A stretch of 64,000 nt of DNA from Mycobacterium sp. MS1601. GTDB taxonomy: Bacteria; Actinomycetota; Actinomycetes; Mycobacteriales; Mycobacteriaceae. The notes beneath the pieces are model-generated. The model had not been told where the DNA came from. It did no database searches and saw nothing but the letters and a program-made list of their open reading frames with translations. This document shows, piece by piece, positions 8,232 to 16,723 of the stretch. Each line of letters opens with the position of its first letter. The first letter of the stretch is position 1. The position numbers were made by a program, and so were the translations under genes. The stretch spans positions 2,790,001 through 2,854,000 of the forward strand of contig NZ_CP019420.1 in the NCBI RefSeq assembly GCF_001984215.1. Direction: 5' to 3'.

Positions 8232-8879
8232 ATGACCGAACCAGCAGCAGGTACCCTCAGCCGACTCGAGCGGCGCAAACAGCGCACCCGAGCGGCGCTG
8301 CTCAAGGCTGCCCAGTCCTTCATCGCCGCAGGCAAGCTCAACGCACCGGTCCTCGAGATCACCCAAGCCGCCGATGTGGGAATGGGGTCCTTCTACAACC
8401 ATTTCCAGAGTAAAGAGCAGCTGTTCGAAGCCGCGGTGGCCGAAGTGCTGGACAACCACGGTGCCCTGATGGACGAGCTGACCGCGGGCATCGCCGATCC
8501 AGCCGAGACGTTTGCATGCAGTTTCCGGTTGACCGGCAGGCTGTTCCGGCTGCGCCCGCAGGAGACCCGAATCCTGCTGGCCCGCGGATTCGACGTGATG
8601 AGCGGGGAGCGGGGGTTGGCGCCGCGCGCGTTACGCGATCTCAAGGCCGCCGCCAAGGCGGGCCGCTTCGACATCGACGACTTCGAGCTGGCACTTGCCG
8701 TCGCCGGTGGTGCCTTGATGGGGATGGGCACGCTGATCAGCAACAACCCTGACCGTGATGACGCCGCTACTGCCGACAAGGTGACTGAAGACGTGTTGCG
8801 GATGCTGGGCCTGACAGCCAAGGATGCGCGTGCGATCTGCGGTCGGCCACTTCCGGATCTGGCCGGGCTCACCCAGTGA
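8232..8879 (+). CDS. TetR-family regulator of the aromatic cluster
   Basis: A 215-residue regulator with an N-terminal helix-turn-helix (residues 10-60): RRKQRTRAALLKAAQSF, then ITQAADVGMGSFYNHFQSKE, the typical TetR recognition helix and SFYNHF signature. The C-terminal ligand domain is not recognisable by eye. It begins 33 bases after the crotonase, with AAGGAAG upstream of ATG 8232, and its stop overlaps the next start (GTGA), so it sits inside the operon and can control it. The 15-bp sequence shared by both outer promoters of the cluster is its likely operator. The ligand is presumably the aromatic substrate or an intermediate. Confidence 0.87.
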   Translation: MTEPAAGTLSRLERRKQRTRAALLKAAQSFIAAGKLNAPVLEITQAADVGMGSFYNHFQSKEQLFEAAVAEVLDNHGALMDELTAGIADPAETFACSFRLTGRLFRLRPQETRILLARGFDVMSGERGLAPRALRDLKAAAKAGRFDIDDFELALAVAGGALMGMGTLISNNPDRDDAATADKVTEDVLRMLGLTAKDARAICGRPLPDLAGLTQ

Positions 8880-9817
8880 CTGGATGGTTGGACGTCCACG
8901 CGCACTACGTCACACCGCGATACCGCGCCGAGTGCGAGACCGCGGGCCTCGGCGAACCTGACGGCATGCCTGGCATTCCCGGCTGGAGCGTGGAGCAGGC
9001 GCTGGAGGTCATGGCCGCCAGCGGAGTTGCGGCAGCGGTACTGGCCATCTCGTCACCGGGTGTGCATTTCGGTGACGACCGGGCGGCGCGTGATCTGGCC
9101 GCCCACGTCAACGATTTCGGCGCGGAGGTGGTGGCCTCCCGGCCCGGGTCCTTCGGGCTGGCCGCGGTGCTGCCGCTGCCCGACATCGACGGCGCGCTGG
9201 CCGAATTGGCGCGATCCAGAACAGATCTGGCAGCTGATGCGGTGGCGTGCAAGACCAACTACCACGGGCGGTATCTGACCGACCCTGAGTTCGACTGCGT
9301 GCTCGCGGAACTGGACAGCCACTCCGATGTGGTACTGCTGCACCCGACGTCGCCACCGGGTTGGGAGGCGACGGCGCTGGGATATCCGCGACCCATGCTG
9401 GAGTTCCTGTTCGATACCACCCGCTGTGTGGCCGATCTGATCCTGTCCGGCACTCTGACGCGGTATCCGGCGATCCGCTGGGTGGTGCCGCATGCAGGTG
9501 CGGTGCTGCCGGTGGTGGCGCATCGCCTTGCCGCCATGAGTGTGGTGACGGGAACACCCGTGGACGTGCCTGCTGCGCTGGGAGCGTTGTATTTCGACCT
9601 CGCGGGTTTCCCGATGCCGGTGGCCCTGGATGCTCTGCTGAAAGTGGCTTCACCGCGGCAACTGCTGTACGGCAGTGACTTTCCGTTCACGCCCGCACCA
9701 GCGGTGACAGCGCTGGCGCAGGCGTTGGCCCAGGAACCCACGTTGGCCGGGGCCGACCTGACCCTGGGCCCAGGTGCCACTGCCGCTGCGCTGTTCCCGC
9801 GGCTGCTCAGGGCGTGA
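8876..9817 (+). CDS. ACMSD-type amidohydrolase (probable aromatic acid decarboxylase)
   Basis: A 313-residue TIM-barrel metal enzyme starting with GTG 8876, coupled to the regulator by GTGA. It has DVHAHYV (HxH metal ligands) at the N-terminus, a conserved His in VVLLHPTSPPG, His in WVVPHAGAVLP and the closing Asp in LLYGSDFPFTP. These are features of the aminocarboxymuconate-semialdehyde decarboxylase family, which includes gamma-resorcylate and 6-methylsalicylate decarboxylases as well as hydrolases. In this operon a non-oxidative decarboxylation, either of an aromatic acid before hydroxylation or of a ring-fission acid, is plausible. The precise reaction is not shown by the sequence. Confidence 0.82.
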   Translation: MTGWLDVHAHYVTPRYRAECETAGLGEPDGMPGIPGWSVEQALEVMAASGVAAAVLAISSPGVHFGDDRAARDLAAHVNDFGAEVVASRPGSFGLAAVLPLPDIDGALAELARSRTDLAADAVACKTNYHGRYLTDPEFDCVLAELDSHSDVVLLHPTSPPGWEATALGYPRPMLEFLFDTTRCVADLILSGTLTRYPAIRWVVPHAGAVLPVVAHRLAAMSVVTGTPVDVPAALGALYFDLAGFPMPVALDALLKVASPRQLLYGSDFPFTPAPAVTALAQALAQEPTLAGADLTLGPGATAAALFPRLLRA

Positions 9818-10859
9818 GCACCATGCCGTCCTCACCGAGGGTGATCTCACCGCTGTAGTACTCGCTCATACCCTGGGTGAACAACTGCCGGGCGAAAAAT
9901 CCGTTGGGGTAAGGCGTGAGGTGAGTCAACGCCAGATGCTTCACACCGGCCTCTTCGGCTTGCTTGGCCAAGGCGATGGTATCGGCGTGATAGTCGATGG
10001 TGCGTTCGGCGACCATGGCGTCGTACTCGTTGCCCATCTCCCGCATGATCGGGATGGAGCGCCGCACCAGATGTGTCGCATACGCCTCGTGGACAACAAG
10101 ATCGGCGTCCTGCATGGCGGGCAGGTTCAGCGGGCTCACCATGGTGTCACCGCTGATGAAGACCTTCTTGTCGCCATAGGCGATGACGTATCCCAACGCG
10201 GGTTCCACCGGATCGTGCACCACCAGGTGTGCGTCGATGGTCACACCGTCCTGGTCGTAGACGCGGACCGATCTGGCATCATCGGGGAAGTCTATGTCGA
10301 TGGGCACCGCCTGGCTGCCGGCCATGGCGTCGTGCAGATCCGACATGTTCTCGGCGCGGTAGCCGTTGTCGAGCCTGTAGGCCGAGTTCAGCGACGCCAC
10401 CACCGCGGTGGTGCCCACGGGCCCGGCTACCGTCAGAGGTTGCGAGCGGCCCCAGATCCAGCCGTAGTTGATCAGCGTGCCGAGGCCGTTGAAATGGTCG
10501 GAGTGGTAGTGGGTGATGAAGACCCGTTCGATCTCGTGCACTGGCACACCCGAGTGGGCCAGGGATCGGGTGGCGCCCTCGCCGGCGTCGAACACGAAGA
10601 TCTTGCCGCCGGCCGAGACCATGGTGCACGCCTGCGCTTTCGCGGCACTGTTCTCCGGAGATCCGGTGCCGCAGAGCATGACCCGCATGTCGCGGTCACC
10701 GCTGCCGAACGCGAACTGCTTTGCTTCGGTCAACTGGCTGCGGATAGCGCGATCGATGATCCAGTCGCGGTTGACGTAGGCGGTGAGGCCCGCGATCAGA
10801 GTCGCCGCCGCAACGGCGGTCACTGTGATGCCCGCGTATCTCTTCCACTGGCGTGACAT
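9807..10859 (-). CDS. Membrane-anchored metallo-beta-lactamase-fold hydrolase
   Basis: A 350-residue protein convergent with the amidohydrolase (11-base overlap). I chose ATG 10859, which has GGGAG nine bases upstream, over an in-frame GTG at 10877. Residues about 8-27 form a hydrophobic N-terminal segment (signal anchor), so the catalytic domain lies outside the cytoplasm. Motifs: MLCGTGSP at the start of the fold, FDAGEGATRSL, the metal site THYHSDHFNG, a later His/Asp in FISGDTMVSP, and His in LALTHLTPYP. This resembles RNase Z/arylsulfatase-type hydrolases. It shares the cluster's putative operator, so it may release the substrate from an ester or similar conjugate outside the cell. Confidence 0.82.
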   Translation of the reverse strand: MSRQWKRYAGITVTAVAAATLIAGLTAYVNRDWIIDRAIRSQLTEAKQFAFGSGDRDMRVMLCGTGSPENSAAKAQACTMVSAGGKIFVFDAGEGATRSLAHSGVPVHEIERVFITHYHSDHFNGLGTLINYGWIWGRSQPLTVAGPVGTTAVVASLNSAYRLDNGYRAENMSDLHDAMAGSQAVPIDIDFPDDARSVRVYDQDGVTIDAHLVVHDPVEPALGYVIAYGDKKVFISGDTMVSPLNLPAMQDADLVVHEAYATHLVRRSIPIMREMGNEYDAMVAERTIDYHADTIALAKQAEEAGVKHLALTHLTPYPNGFFARQLFTQGMSEYYSGEITLGEDGMVLTP

Positions 10860-10880
10860 GTTCCGTCGCTCCCTCACCCA

Positions 10881-10905
10881 TTTGATGACTATTTCGTCAG
10901 TTACG
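10881..10905 (-). promoter_or_regulatory. Operator of the metallo-hydrolase gene (site 2 of 2)
   Basis: Read on the minus strand this is CGTAACTGACGAAAT followed by AGTCATCAAA, identical over 15 bases to site 1 (3651-3665) and similar beyond it. It includes the dyad TGAC-GAAATA-GTCA. It lies 21 bases before the ATG at 10859. A further dyad GTGATC/GATCAC (10908-10913 / 10927-10932) is just upstream of it. Confidence 0.65.
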
Positions 10906-11102
10906 CCGTGATCCTCAGTTACGGATGATCACAACGGTAGCGGTTTCTATGCTGAGCGTCCAGTAAGTGCTCGTGGGGCAACACCCGCCGCGCCGGGAAA
11001 CGCGTTCAGCCACTGTGTACTCGATTGCGCAACTGCGTCTTTCAGTGTGGTCGTGGCCTCTGGGCTGGTCTGATGCCCTGGGACGGCGGTTAAGGTGATG
11101 CC

Positions 11103-11662
11103 ATGGGCCGTCAAGCGGAGATGAGTGCGGAGAGTCGGTCGCGTCTGTTGGCGGCGGCATGGGAGTTGCTGGCCGAAGGCGGTTCGAGAGCCACCACGGT
11201 CCAATCGGTCGCCGAACGCGCGGGATCAGCAGAGGTTCGATCGCCTGGCACTTCGGCTCGAAAGAAGGGCTGATCGTCGGCGTCGTCAACAGTGCATTCG
11301 ACATGCTGTACTCCAGCATCGCGTCGGCATTCGAGGAAGCCGAGCAGGCGGGGTGGCAGCAGATCCTCGGTGCTCAGTCGGTGGTGCTGACCGATGAACG
11401 GTTTCAGATCTTCGGAACTCTGGCCCTGGAGGCCGTTGTCGAAAAGGGTCCGGTCGCAGAGGCCTTCGCCGAAGGTCAGCGACGGATCCGTGACCTGTAC
11501 GCCGACTACATCAGCAAGCATGAACTGGTGGGTGACGAAGTGGATCCGATGGAAGCGGCCACCGCATTGCGTGCCCTGACGCTCGGCCTCAACATCCACC
11601 GCCGGTTCGACGGCGGCGTCATCTCCTTGCCGCAGGCGTTCGACGCCCTACGTTCCGTGTGA
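11103..11662 (+). pseudogene. TetR-family regulator, interrupted by a one-base deletion
   Basis: From ATG 11103 the frame reads a normal TetR start (SRLLAAAWELLAEGG, then TTVQSVAERAG) and then runs out at a stop shortly after. From base 11225 the next frame continues exactly where the helix-turn-helix should: ISRGSIAWHFGSKEGL and a complete C-terminal domain to 11662. Adding one G to the run at 11222-11224 restores a 186-residue protein. The break lies at about residue 41, inside the DNA-binding domain, so as written the product would be inactive. Nothing else is degraded, which fits either a very recent mutation or a sequencing error. It converges with the kinase gene downstream (15-base overlap). 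Confidence 0.82.
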
Positions 11663-12568
11663 GCGCCATGCCGCGATTGCCGGAGCCAGCCCTTCGGCCA
11701 GGATGGGGAGCTCCGGGATCAGGGCCGCGCACCCGACGAACTGCAGGGTACGGGCGGCGTCCATCATCTGCTGAACGGTTGGATCGGTCACCCGCAAACC
11801 CAGTTCCCTTGCAGCTGTGTCATATTCGTCGTTGGCGGCAGGTCCCAGGTGTGCCAGATCCCATTCCACCGGTCCCAGGCACACGTCCTCGAAATCGGAG
11901 AACTTGATGCCAGAGACGGTCCGGATGACGTTGTGCGAGGGTCCATCACCATGCAAGGGCTGGACGGTGACGCCGGGGAACGCTCTCGCGAAGGCCTGCT
12001 GATCGCCCAGTGTGGTGCTCAGTGCCTCGAATTCGGCACGCGCACGGTCGATGTCGGCCCACGACAACAGCTCGGACTCGGTGAGCGCTGACAGCAGCTG
12101 CGGTAACCCGGAGTTGAACGGAGCCAGGAACGGCAGCGATGCGGGATATCGGGCCAGCGCAGCGTAGAGCGGGGCGGTGAGGCCGACATCGACGCCCGCG
12201 TACGGTTGATGATCGGCGGAGACGTCGGCCAGCTCCCAGAACGTCATCGCGAAACCGTCCTGAACCGCCGGGTGCATGGGTACCAGCGGCGACGGCCCCA
12301 CCACGGCGACGTCGTGATCGGCCAACCACGCCACCACGTCGAGTTCGCGTTGCTGGCGGGCGGCCCGGTCTTCGGGGGCCAGCCCAGGTGGGGTGACCAC
12401 CTGGATCCTGGCCACCACCGGTTCGGGCCGCAGATGCACCACCACCGAGAACACGTCGTGCAGCACGACACCATCGACGACGCCGAGGCCGAGCTGTCGG
12501 CCCGCGTGGATGGCGGCCTGAACCGCGCGGTCACGACGGGTCGCCAGTTCATCTCCAGTCATCGTCAT
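11648..12568 (-). CDS. Aminoglycoside phosphotransferase (APH)-like kinase
   Basis: A 306-residue protein of the APH/choline kinase fold. The catalytic Brenner motif is LHGDGPSHNVI (HGDxxxxN), with the metal-binding Asp in IKFSDFEDVCLGPVEWDLAHL. The N-terminal lobe is less conserved; VVARIQVV probably carries the strand normally holding the ATP-binding Lys, here replaced by Arg. Relatives phosphorylate small hydroxyl-bearing molecules including sugars, macrolides and aminoglycosides; many mycobacterial copies have no known substrate and do not confer resistance. It stands alone and converges with the broken TetR gene. Confidence 0.8.
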   Translation of the reverse strand: MTMTGDELATRRDRAVQAAIHAGRQLGLGVVDGVVLHDVFSVVVHLRPEPVVARIQVVTPPGLAPEDRAARQQRELDVVAWLADHDVAVVGPSPLVPMHPAVQDGFAMTFWELADVSADHQPYAGVDVGLTAPLYAALARYPASLPFLAPFNSGLPQLLSALTESELLSWADIDRARAEFEALSTTLGDQQAFARAFPGVTVQPLHGDGPSHNVIRTVSGIKFSDFEDVCLGPVEWDLAHLGPAANDEYDTAARELGLRVTDPTVQQMMDAARTLQFVGCAALIPELPILAEGLAPAIAAWRSHGT

Positions 12569-12687
12569 AGGCGCTTCACCCTGCCACGGGCGTCACGGCG
12601 ATGTCACATGATTTTGGGTGCTAGCACTACCGTCGAAGTGAAGGCAGCGCGCTGGCGGAAGAGTCCAGAGCCGGACAGACTCGATTC

Positions 12688-13227
12688 ATGCAGGAGAGCA
12701 TCCCGACCACAGTCGAGCACCTGTCGCGCCGATTCTCGATCGGGCTTCCGGGTTCCTACGACGTGGTGCGTTCCCGGTTCGAGCGCCTGGTTCCCATCGT
12801 CGACTACGCAGCCTTTGCCGCGGCGCACAACTGGCAGGAGGCGGTGATGGCCGCCGACGACAGTGCCCCCTACGGCTTCATGCGCTACTACCGGGCGGAT
12901 ATCGCTGCAGCCCTGGCCGATTCACCGTCACAAGGGCGGGCCACAGAGTACCTCATGGGCAATCACGTGATCGCCGAGCAGATGTTTCGCCATGACCCCG
13001 CAGTCATGCTGCACGCGCCGTTACGCGTGGTGATCCACACCGACGACTCCGGCGCCACCCGCCTGGTGGTGGATCAACCCAGCTTGCTGTTCGCCAGCTA
13101 TGGGCGGGCCGAGATCAGCGCGGTGGGAAAACATCTCGACGATCTGCTGGCCCGACTCATCACACTGCTGGGCGGGCGCGTGCCCCCGGCGCTGGCCGCC
13201 TCCAGCGCGCTGTCGGCCCGGTTGTGA
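12688..13227 (+). CDS. DUF302-domain protein
   Basis: A 179-residue cytoplasmic protein. The second half (EYLMGNHVIAEQMFRHDP, LHAPLRVVIHTDDSG, then DQPSLLFASYG) follows the DUF302 pattern of a G-N-x-x-x-A-x-x-M stretch and a V-x-x-D-x-x-G strand ending in a P-S/A-x-L/F element. The first 60 residues (FSIGLPGSYDVVRSRFERLVP) resemble the start of that domain with a longer insert. The family has no established biochemical role. ATG 12688 has only weak upstream complementarity. It has no partner gene; the next gene is convergent. Confidence 0.72.
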   Translation: MQESIPTTVEHLSRRFSIGLPGSYDVVRSRFERLVPIVDYAAFAAAHNWQEAVMAADDSAPYGFMRYYRADIAAALADSPSQGRATEYLMGNHVIAEQMFRHDPAVMLHAPLRVVIHTDDSGATRLVVDQPSLLFASYGRAEISAVGKHLDDLLARLITLLGGRVPPALAASSALSARL

Positions 13228-13247
13228 GAATCTCGAGCACGGCGAAC

Positions 13248-14141
13248 TCAGAGCGCTTGCTGTGCCACCGACAGCCGGTGTCGCCAGCGGGCGACGGCCG
13301 CGGGATCAGCAGCCCACCTGCTCAGCAACTCCATCTCCGGAGCGGCTGGCATGGGCGCCACCGGTAGGTACCCATCCACCGCGACCAGCTCGCGGGACGC
13401 GGTGGTGATGTCGGCGGTGACCCACGCCGGGCGACTGACTGCGCAGGCGTACCGCAGCTCCGGTAACGCCCCCGCCAATGCGACGGCACCCGCCAGCCCG
13501 ACGCTGCTCTCGCGGCCTGCCCGCACCACACACGGCACCCGAACGGTCTCGGCGATGCGCAACGCCCGCCGCACTCCGCCCAACGACGAACTGCTCAGCA
13601 CCGCGATATCCGCGCCACCGAGCCCGGCACGGTCCACAACGACGGCGATCGGCACGTCGACCCGGCGGCGCACCCCCTCGAGGATCGCGCGGGGCACCTC
13701 CACGTACTCGACCGCATCGGTGATGGCGCGGATCGTGGTGACCGCGGTGTCGACGTCCCAGTCGTCAGGCCCGACGACGCGAACCCTGCCCTGCGGTCCG
13801 AGGGCGTCGCGCACCGCCTCGATCCGGGCCGGTGTGTCACCGCCGGCCGTCACCTCCGCGGTCAGACACCCGGACGAACGCACCAGCGCACAAGCGCGGT
13901 CGACGTCGACGGCGGGCACTTGCACCGCCACCGGAACCCGTCCACGCACAGCGTCCGGCCAGCCGACGGTGCCCGGCTCCACCGCAGCCGTCAACGCACG
14001 CACGTCCCCCGGCGCGCTGAACTCACCCCAGCCCTGCGGGCCCTCGATGAGCATGGACTCCCGAGGGTCGGGTTCGCCGAAGCCCGGACTCACCGGCAGT
14101 GCCACCACGACGGCGTTGTCGAAGTCGATCAGTGTCTTCAC
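13248..14141 (-). CDS. MenC-like enolase-superfamily protein lacking the catalytic residues
   Basis: About 298 residues from GTG 14141 (GTG 14150 also possible). The fold follows mycobacterial o-succinylbenzoate synthase: ALPVSPGFGEPDPRESMLIEGPQGWGEF at the capping domain, then a barrel with VPVAVQVPAV and LGGVRRALRIAE. The catalytic positions are changed. Where MenC has a Lys-x-Lys strand this has LTAEVTAGG. Where the first metal Asp sits (VDANG) it has VRVVGPDDW. The later Lys strand (VKVAPLGGV type) is VLSSSSLGGV. VEYVEVP keeps one acid. It is therefore probably inactive in the menaquinone pathway or has another role. Divergent from the PHP gene with only 20 bases between the starts. Confidence 0.7.
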   Translation of the reverse strand: MKTLIDFDNAVVVALPVSPGFGEPDPRESMLIEGPQGWGEFSAPGDVRALTAAVEPGTVGWPDAVRGRVPVAVQVPAVDVDRACALVRSSGCLTAEVTAGGDTPARIEAVRDALGPQGRVRVVGPDDWDVDTAVTTIRAITDAVEYVEVPRAILEGVRRRVDVPIAVVVDRAGLGGADIAVLSSSSLGGVRRALRIAETVRVPCVVRAGRESSVGLAGAVALAGALPELRYACAVSRPAWVTADITTASRELVAVDGYLPVAPMPAAPEMELLSRWAADPAAVARWRHRLSVAQQAL

Positions 14142-14161
14142 GCATGGCACGATCTCATTCG

Positions 14162-14983
14162 ATGCTTCCCCCCGACAATCATGTGCACTCACAATTCTCC
14201 TGGGACACCGGAGCGCAGGCGTCTATGAAGGACACCTGCCGGCGCGCCGTCCAGGTAGGACTGCCGGCCGTCGCCTTCACCGAACACATCGACTTCACCG
14301 AGTGGGGAGTCGACGACCAACCACCTGGTGACGGGGTAGAAATCGTTGAACGTCAACGTGTCTCACCCGTCGACGTCCAGGGTTATCTGGCCAGCGTGCA
14401 GGAATGCCGCGACCTGTTCCCCGGGCTGCGGGTCCTCACCGGTATCGAGGCCGGCGAACCGCACCACTTCGCCGGCGGCGTGGCAGCGGTGCTGAAGGAG
14501 GCATCGTTCGATCGGGTGCTGGGCTCGCTGCATTCCATCGTCCACGACGGCGGACTGATTTATGCCGACCGTGTTTTCCGCCACCGTCCGGCAGGTGAGG
14601 TGATGCGTGACTACTTCACCGAGATGCTGAACCTGGTGGCCGGATCCGACGTTTTTCAGGTGCTGGCGCACTGCGACTACCCACGGCGCTACTGGCCCGC
14701 CCAGGCAGGGGAGTACCGCGAGGCTGACTACGAGGAGGAGTACCGCAGCGTCTTTCGCGCACTGGCGGACTCCGGACGGGCGCTGGAGCTCAACACCGCC
14801 AGCCCGCTGGCCTCGGCCGAACTGATGCGGTGGTGGCACCAGGAGGGCGGAGACGCGGTGTCCTTCGGCAGCGACGCGCACACCCCGCTGCGGGTCGGGG
14901 ACAAATTCGGCCTCGCCGTCGACATCGTGACGGCCGCCGGATTCAAGCCCGGCCGTGACGAGTACGACTTCTGGCGCAGGTAG
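14162..14983 (+). CDS. PHP-domain phosphoesterase, histidinol-phosphatase-like
   Basis: A 273-residue PHP protein. ATG 14162 begins LPPDNHVHSQFSWDTG, in which HVHS gives the first two metal His. Further ligands appear in FTEHIDFTEW, in GIEAGEPH, in GSLHSIVHDGG, in LAHCDYPRRYW and in FGSDAHTPLRVG. This full set matches the HisK/HisJ histidinol-phosphatase type, in which a trinuclear metal centre removes a phosphate. Whether it makes histidinol is uncertain because no his genes are near. The start lies almost back-to-back with the MenC-like gene, so the two share a very short promoter region. Confidence 0.85.
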   Translation: MLPPDNHVHSQFSWDTGAQASMKDTCRRAVQVGLPAVAFTEHIDFTEWGVDDQPPGDGVEIVERQRVSPVDVQGYLASVQECRDLFPGLRVLTGIEAGEPHHFAGGVAAVLKEASFDRVLGSLHSIVHDGGLIYADRVFRHRPAGEVMRDYFTEMLNLVAGSDVFQVLAHCDYPRRYWPAQAGEYREADYEEEYRSVFRALADSGRALELNTASPLASAELMRWWHQEGGDAVSFGSDAHTPLRVGDKFGLAVDIVTAAGFKPGRDEYDFWRR

Positions 14984-15013
14984 CCGACCCGGACCGTCGG
15001 TACGCTGGCGGAA

Positions 15014-16192
15014 ATGTCAGATGCCCCGGCGCGAACCTCCGTGCGCCCCCGCCGGTCGTGGCGGCGCCTGCTGATCGTCTTCTCCGTCATGGCCATCCTG
15101 CTGGGGGTGCCGTGGTGGACGCTGCTGTCACCTGCCGCGGACTGGCCGGTCACCGTCACCGTCATCGGCTCGGTGGTGCTCCTTGCCGCGTTCCTGGGGC
15201 TTCCGCTGATGATGATGATCGGCCACGGCCGCAGGCACCTGGACTGGGCCGCCATCACCGGTGACGTGGTGCTGGGGTCGGCGTGGGTGCTGTTCGTCTG
15301 GTCGGTGTTCGGCCAGATCCTAGGTGTGGCGATGTTCGTCGCGGGCGTACCCGACCCGCTGCGGGCGCGGCTGGTCTCGGTCGTGGTGCTGGTGACGGTG
15401 GTCGTTCTGCTGGCCTGGGGACATTACGAGGCCATGCGGGTGCCGCGGGTGCGTGACGTCGATGTGCCGCTGGAGCGACTGGGGCCAGGACTCGACGGGC
15501 TGCGGGTGGTGATGATCACCGACACCCACTACGGCCCGATCGACCGGGCGGCGTGGTCATCGGCGGTGATCGACCGGGTGAACGAGCTCGAAGCCGACGT
15601 CGTGTGCCACGTCGGCGACGTTGCCGACGGCACCGTGGACGTTCGTCTGGCGCAGGCGGCCCCGCTGGAGCGGGTCCAGGCGAAACTGGCCAGGGTCTAT
15701 GTCACCGGCAACCACGAATACTTCAGCGAGGCCCAGGGCTGGCTGGACTACTTCCAGCGCATCGGCTGGGATGCGTTGCACAACAAGCACATCACCGTGC
15801 AACGCGGCGGGGACACCCTGGTGATCGCCGGCGTCGACGACCGCACCGCGCGGGCCTCCGGGGTCGACGGCCACGGCGCCGATCTGGGCGCGGCGCTGTC
15901 CGGTGCCGACCCGACGCTGCCGGTGCTGCTGCTGGCGCACCAACCCAAGCAGATCCCCGCAGCCGTCGACGCGGGCGTCGACCTGCAGATCTCCGGGCAC
16001 ACCCACGGCGGGCAGATCTGGCCGTTCAACTTTCTGGTCCGAATCGATCAGCCTGTGGTGCAGGGGCTCAGTCGCCACGGCGCCCGCACACAGCTCTACA
16101 CCAGCCGCGGCACCGGGTTCTGGGGCCCGCCGTTCCGGGTGTTCGCGCCAAGTGAGATCACCGTGCTCACCCTGCGGCGTTCGGCCGCATAG
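15014..16192 (+). CDS. Membrane metallophosphoesterase (YkuE/YaeI-like)
   Basis: A 392-residue protein with four hydrophobic helices in residues 1-140 (for example LLIVFSVMAILLGVPWW and TVIGSVVLLAAFLGLPLMMM) and a calcineurin-type domain after about residue 150. The metal motifs are all present: MITDTHYGPIDR (DxH), CHVGDVADG (GD), VTGNHEYFS (GNHE), LLLAHQPKQ and ISGHTHGGQIWP (GHxH). Membrane-linked relatives act on lipid head groups or cell-wall lipids such as UDP-diacylglucosamine. The start ATG 15014 is followed by a basic stretch, which favours an N-terminus in the cytoplasm. It ends inside the convergent peptidase gene (26-base overlap). Confidence 0.87.
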   Translation: MSDAPARTSVRPRRSWRRLLIVFSVMAILLGVPWWTLLSPAADWPVTVTVIGSVVLLAAFLGLPLMMMIGHGRRHLDWAAITGDVVLGSAWVLFVWSVFGQILGVAMFVAGVPDPLRARLVSVVVLVTVVVLLAWGHYEAMRVPRVRDVDVPLERLGPGLDGLRVVMITDTHYGPIDRAAWSSAVIDRVNELEADVVCHVGDVADGTVDVRLAQAAPLERVQAKLARVYVTGNHEYFSEAQGWLDYFQRIGWDALHNKHITVQRGGDTLVIAGVDDRTARASGVDGHGADLGAALSGADPTLPVLLLAHQPKQIPAAVDAGVDLQISGHTHGGQIWPFNFLVRIDQPVVQGLSRHGARTQLYTSRGTGFWGPPFRVFAPSEITVLTLRRSAA

Positions 16193-16700
16193 GTGGGCAC
16201 ACGCCCTGGGGGTCGGCTGTCAGCTCGTAATGCCACAGCTCGTTGGCGAACACCTGGCACAGTCCAAAGCGTGGCGCATTGCGTGCCATCCACGCTTGTG
16301 CCTCCGGTGGTCCCACATCGACAGCGTGGCCCGTCACATGCGACGAGTTCTCCGGGGTGGCGACGAATTGCCGTGCGGCATCAACACTTCCGTAGGTGCG
16401 CACGCCGTCGTCGAACAACCGCTGCTGGAAACCGCGCGAGCGCCACCCGGAATTGATGCGCATGGTGACGCCCGCGTCCGCAGCCACCCGGGTGGCCTCT
16501 TGCACCGCCGCCAACAGGGCCGGATCGAGCCGCGCGATGATCGGGTTGGTGACGTCGAACGCCGTCAGCTCGAGACCATCGGGCAGGTAGCCACCGAACG
16601 AGTCCACAGCTCCGTCGCCGACCAGTGGATCGGCGTGCGCTGGCGCCGCAGTGATCACACACGCCACGGCGCACGCTGCCACCCAGAAGTCGACCCGCAT
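16167..16700 (-). CDS. Secreted M15 (VanY-type) D-alanyl-D-alanine carboxypeptidase
   Basis: A 177-residue protein with a signal peptide (residues 1-23, cleavage after AHA). The zinc motifs of the VanY/M15B family are intact: SSHVTGHAVDVG (SxHxxGxAxD) and ELWHYEL (ExWH). INSGWRSRGFQQRLFDDG is the usual upstream block. It should trim the terminal D-Ala from stem peptides or muropeptides in the periplasm. Three cysteines are visible in the mature domain (one in FGLCQVF and one near the C-terminus), possibly forming a disulfide. It is monocistronic. Confidence 0.87.
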   Translation of the reverse strand: MRVDFWVAACAVACVITAAPAHADPLVGDGAVDSFGGYLPDGLELTAFDVTNPIIARLDPALLAAVQEATRVAADAGVTMRINSGWRSRGFQQRLFDDGVRTYGSVDAARQFVATPENSSHVTGHAVDVGPPEAQAWMARNAPRFGLCQVFANELWHYELTADPQGVCPPMRPNAAG

Positions 16701-16723
16701 GAGTGAACTCTACGATCTACGAC

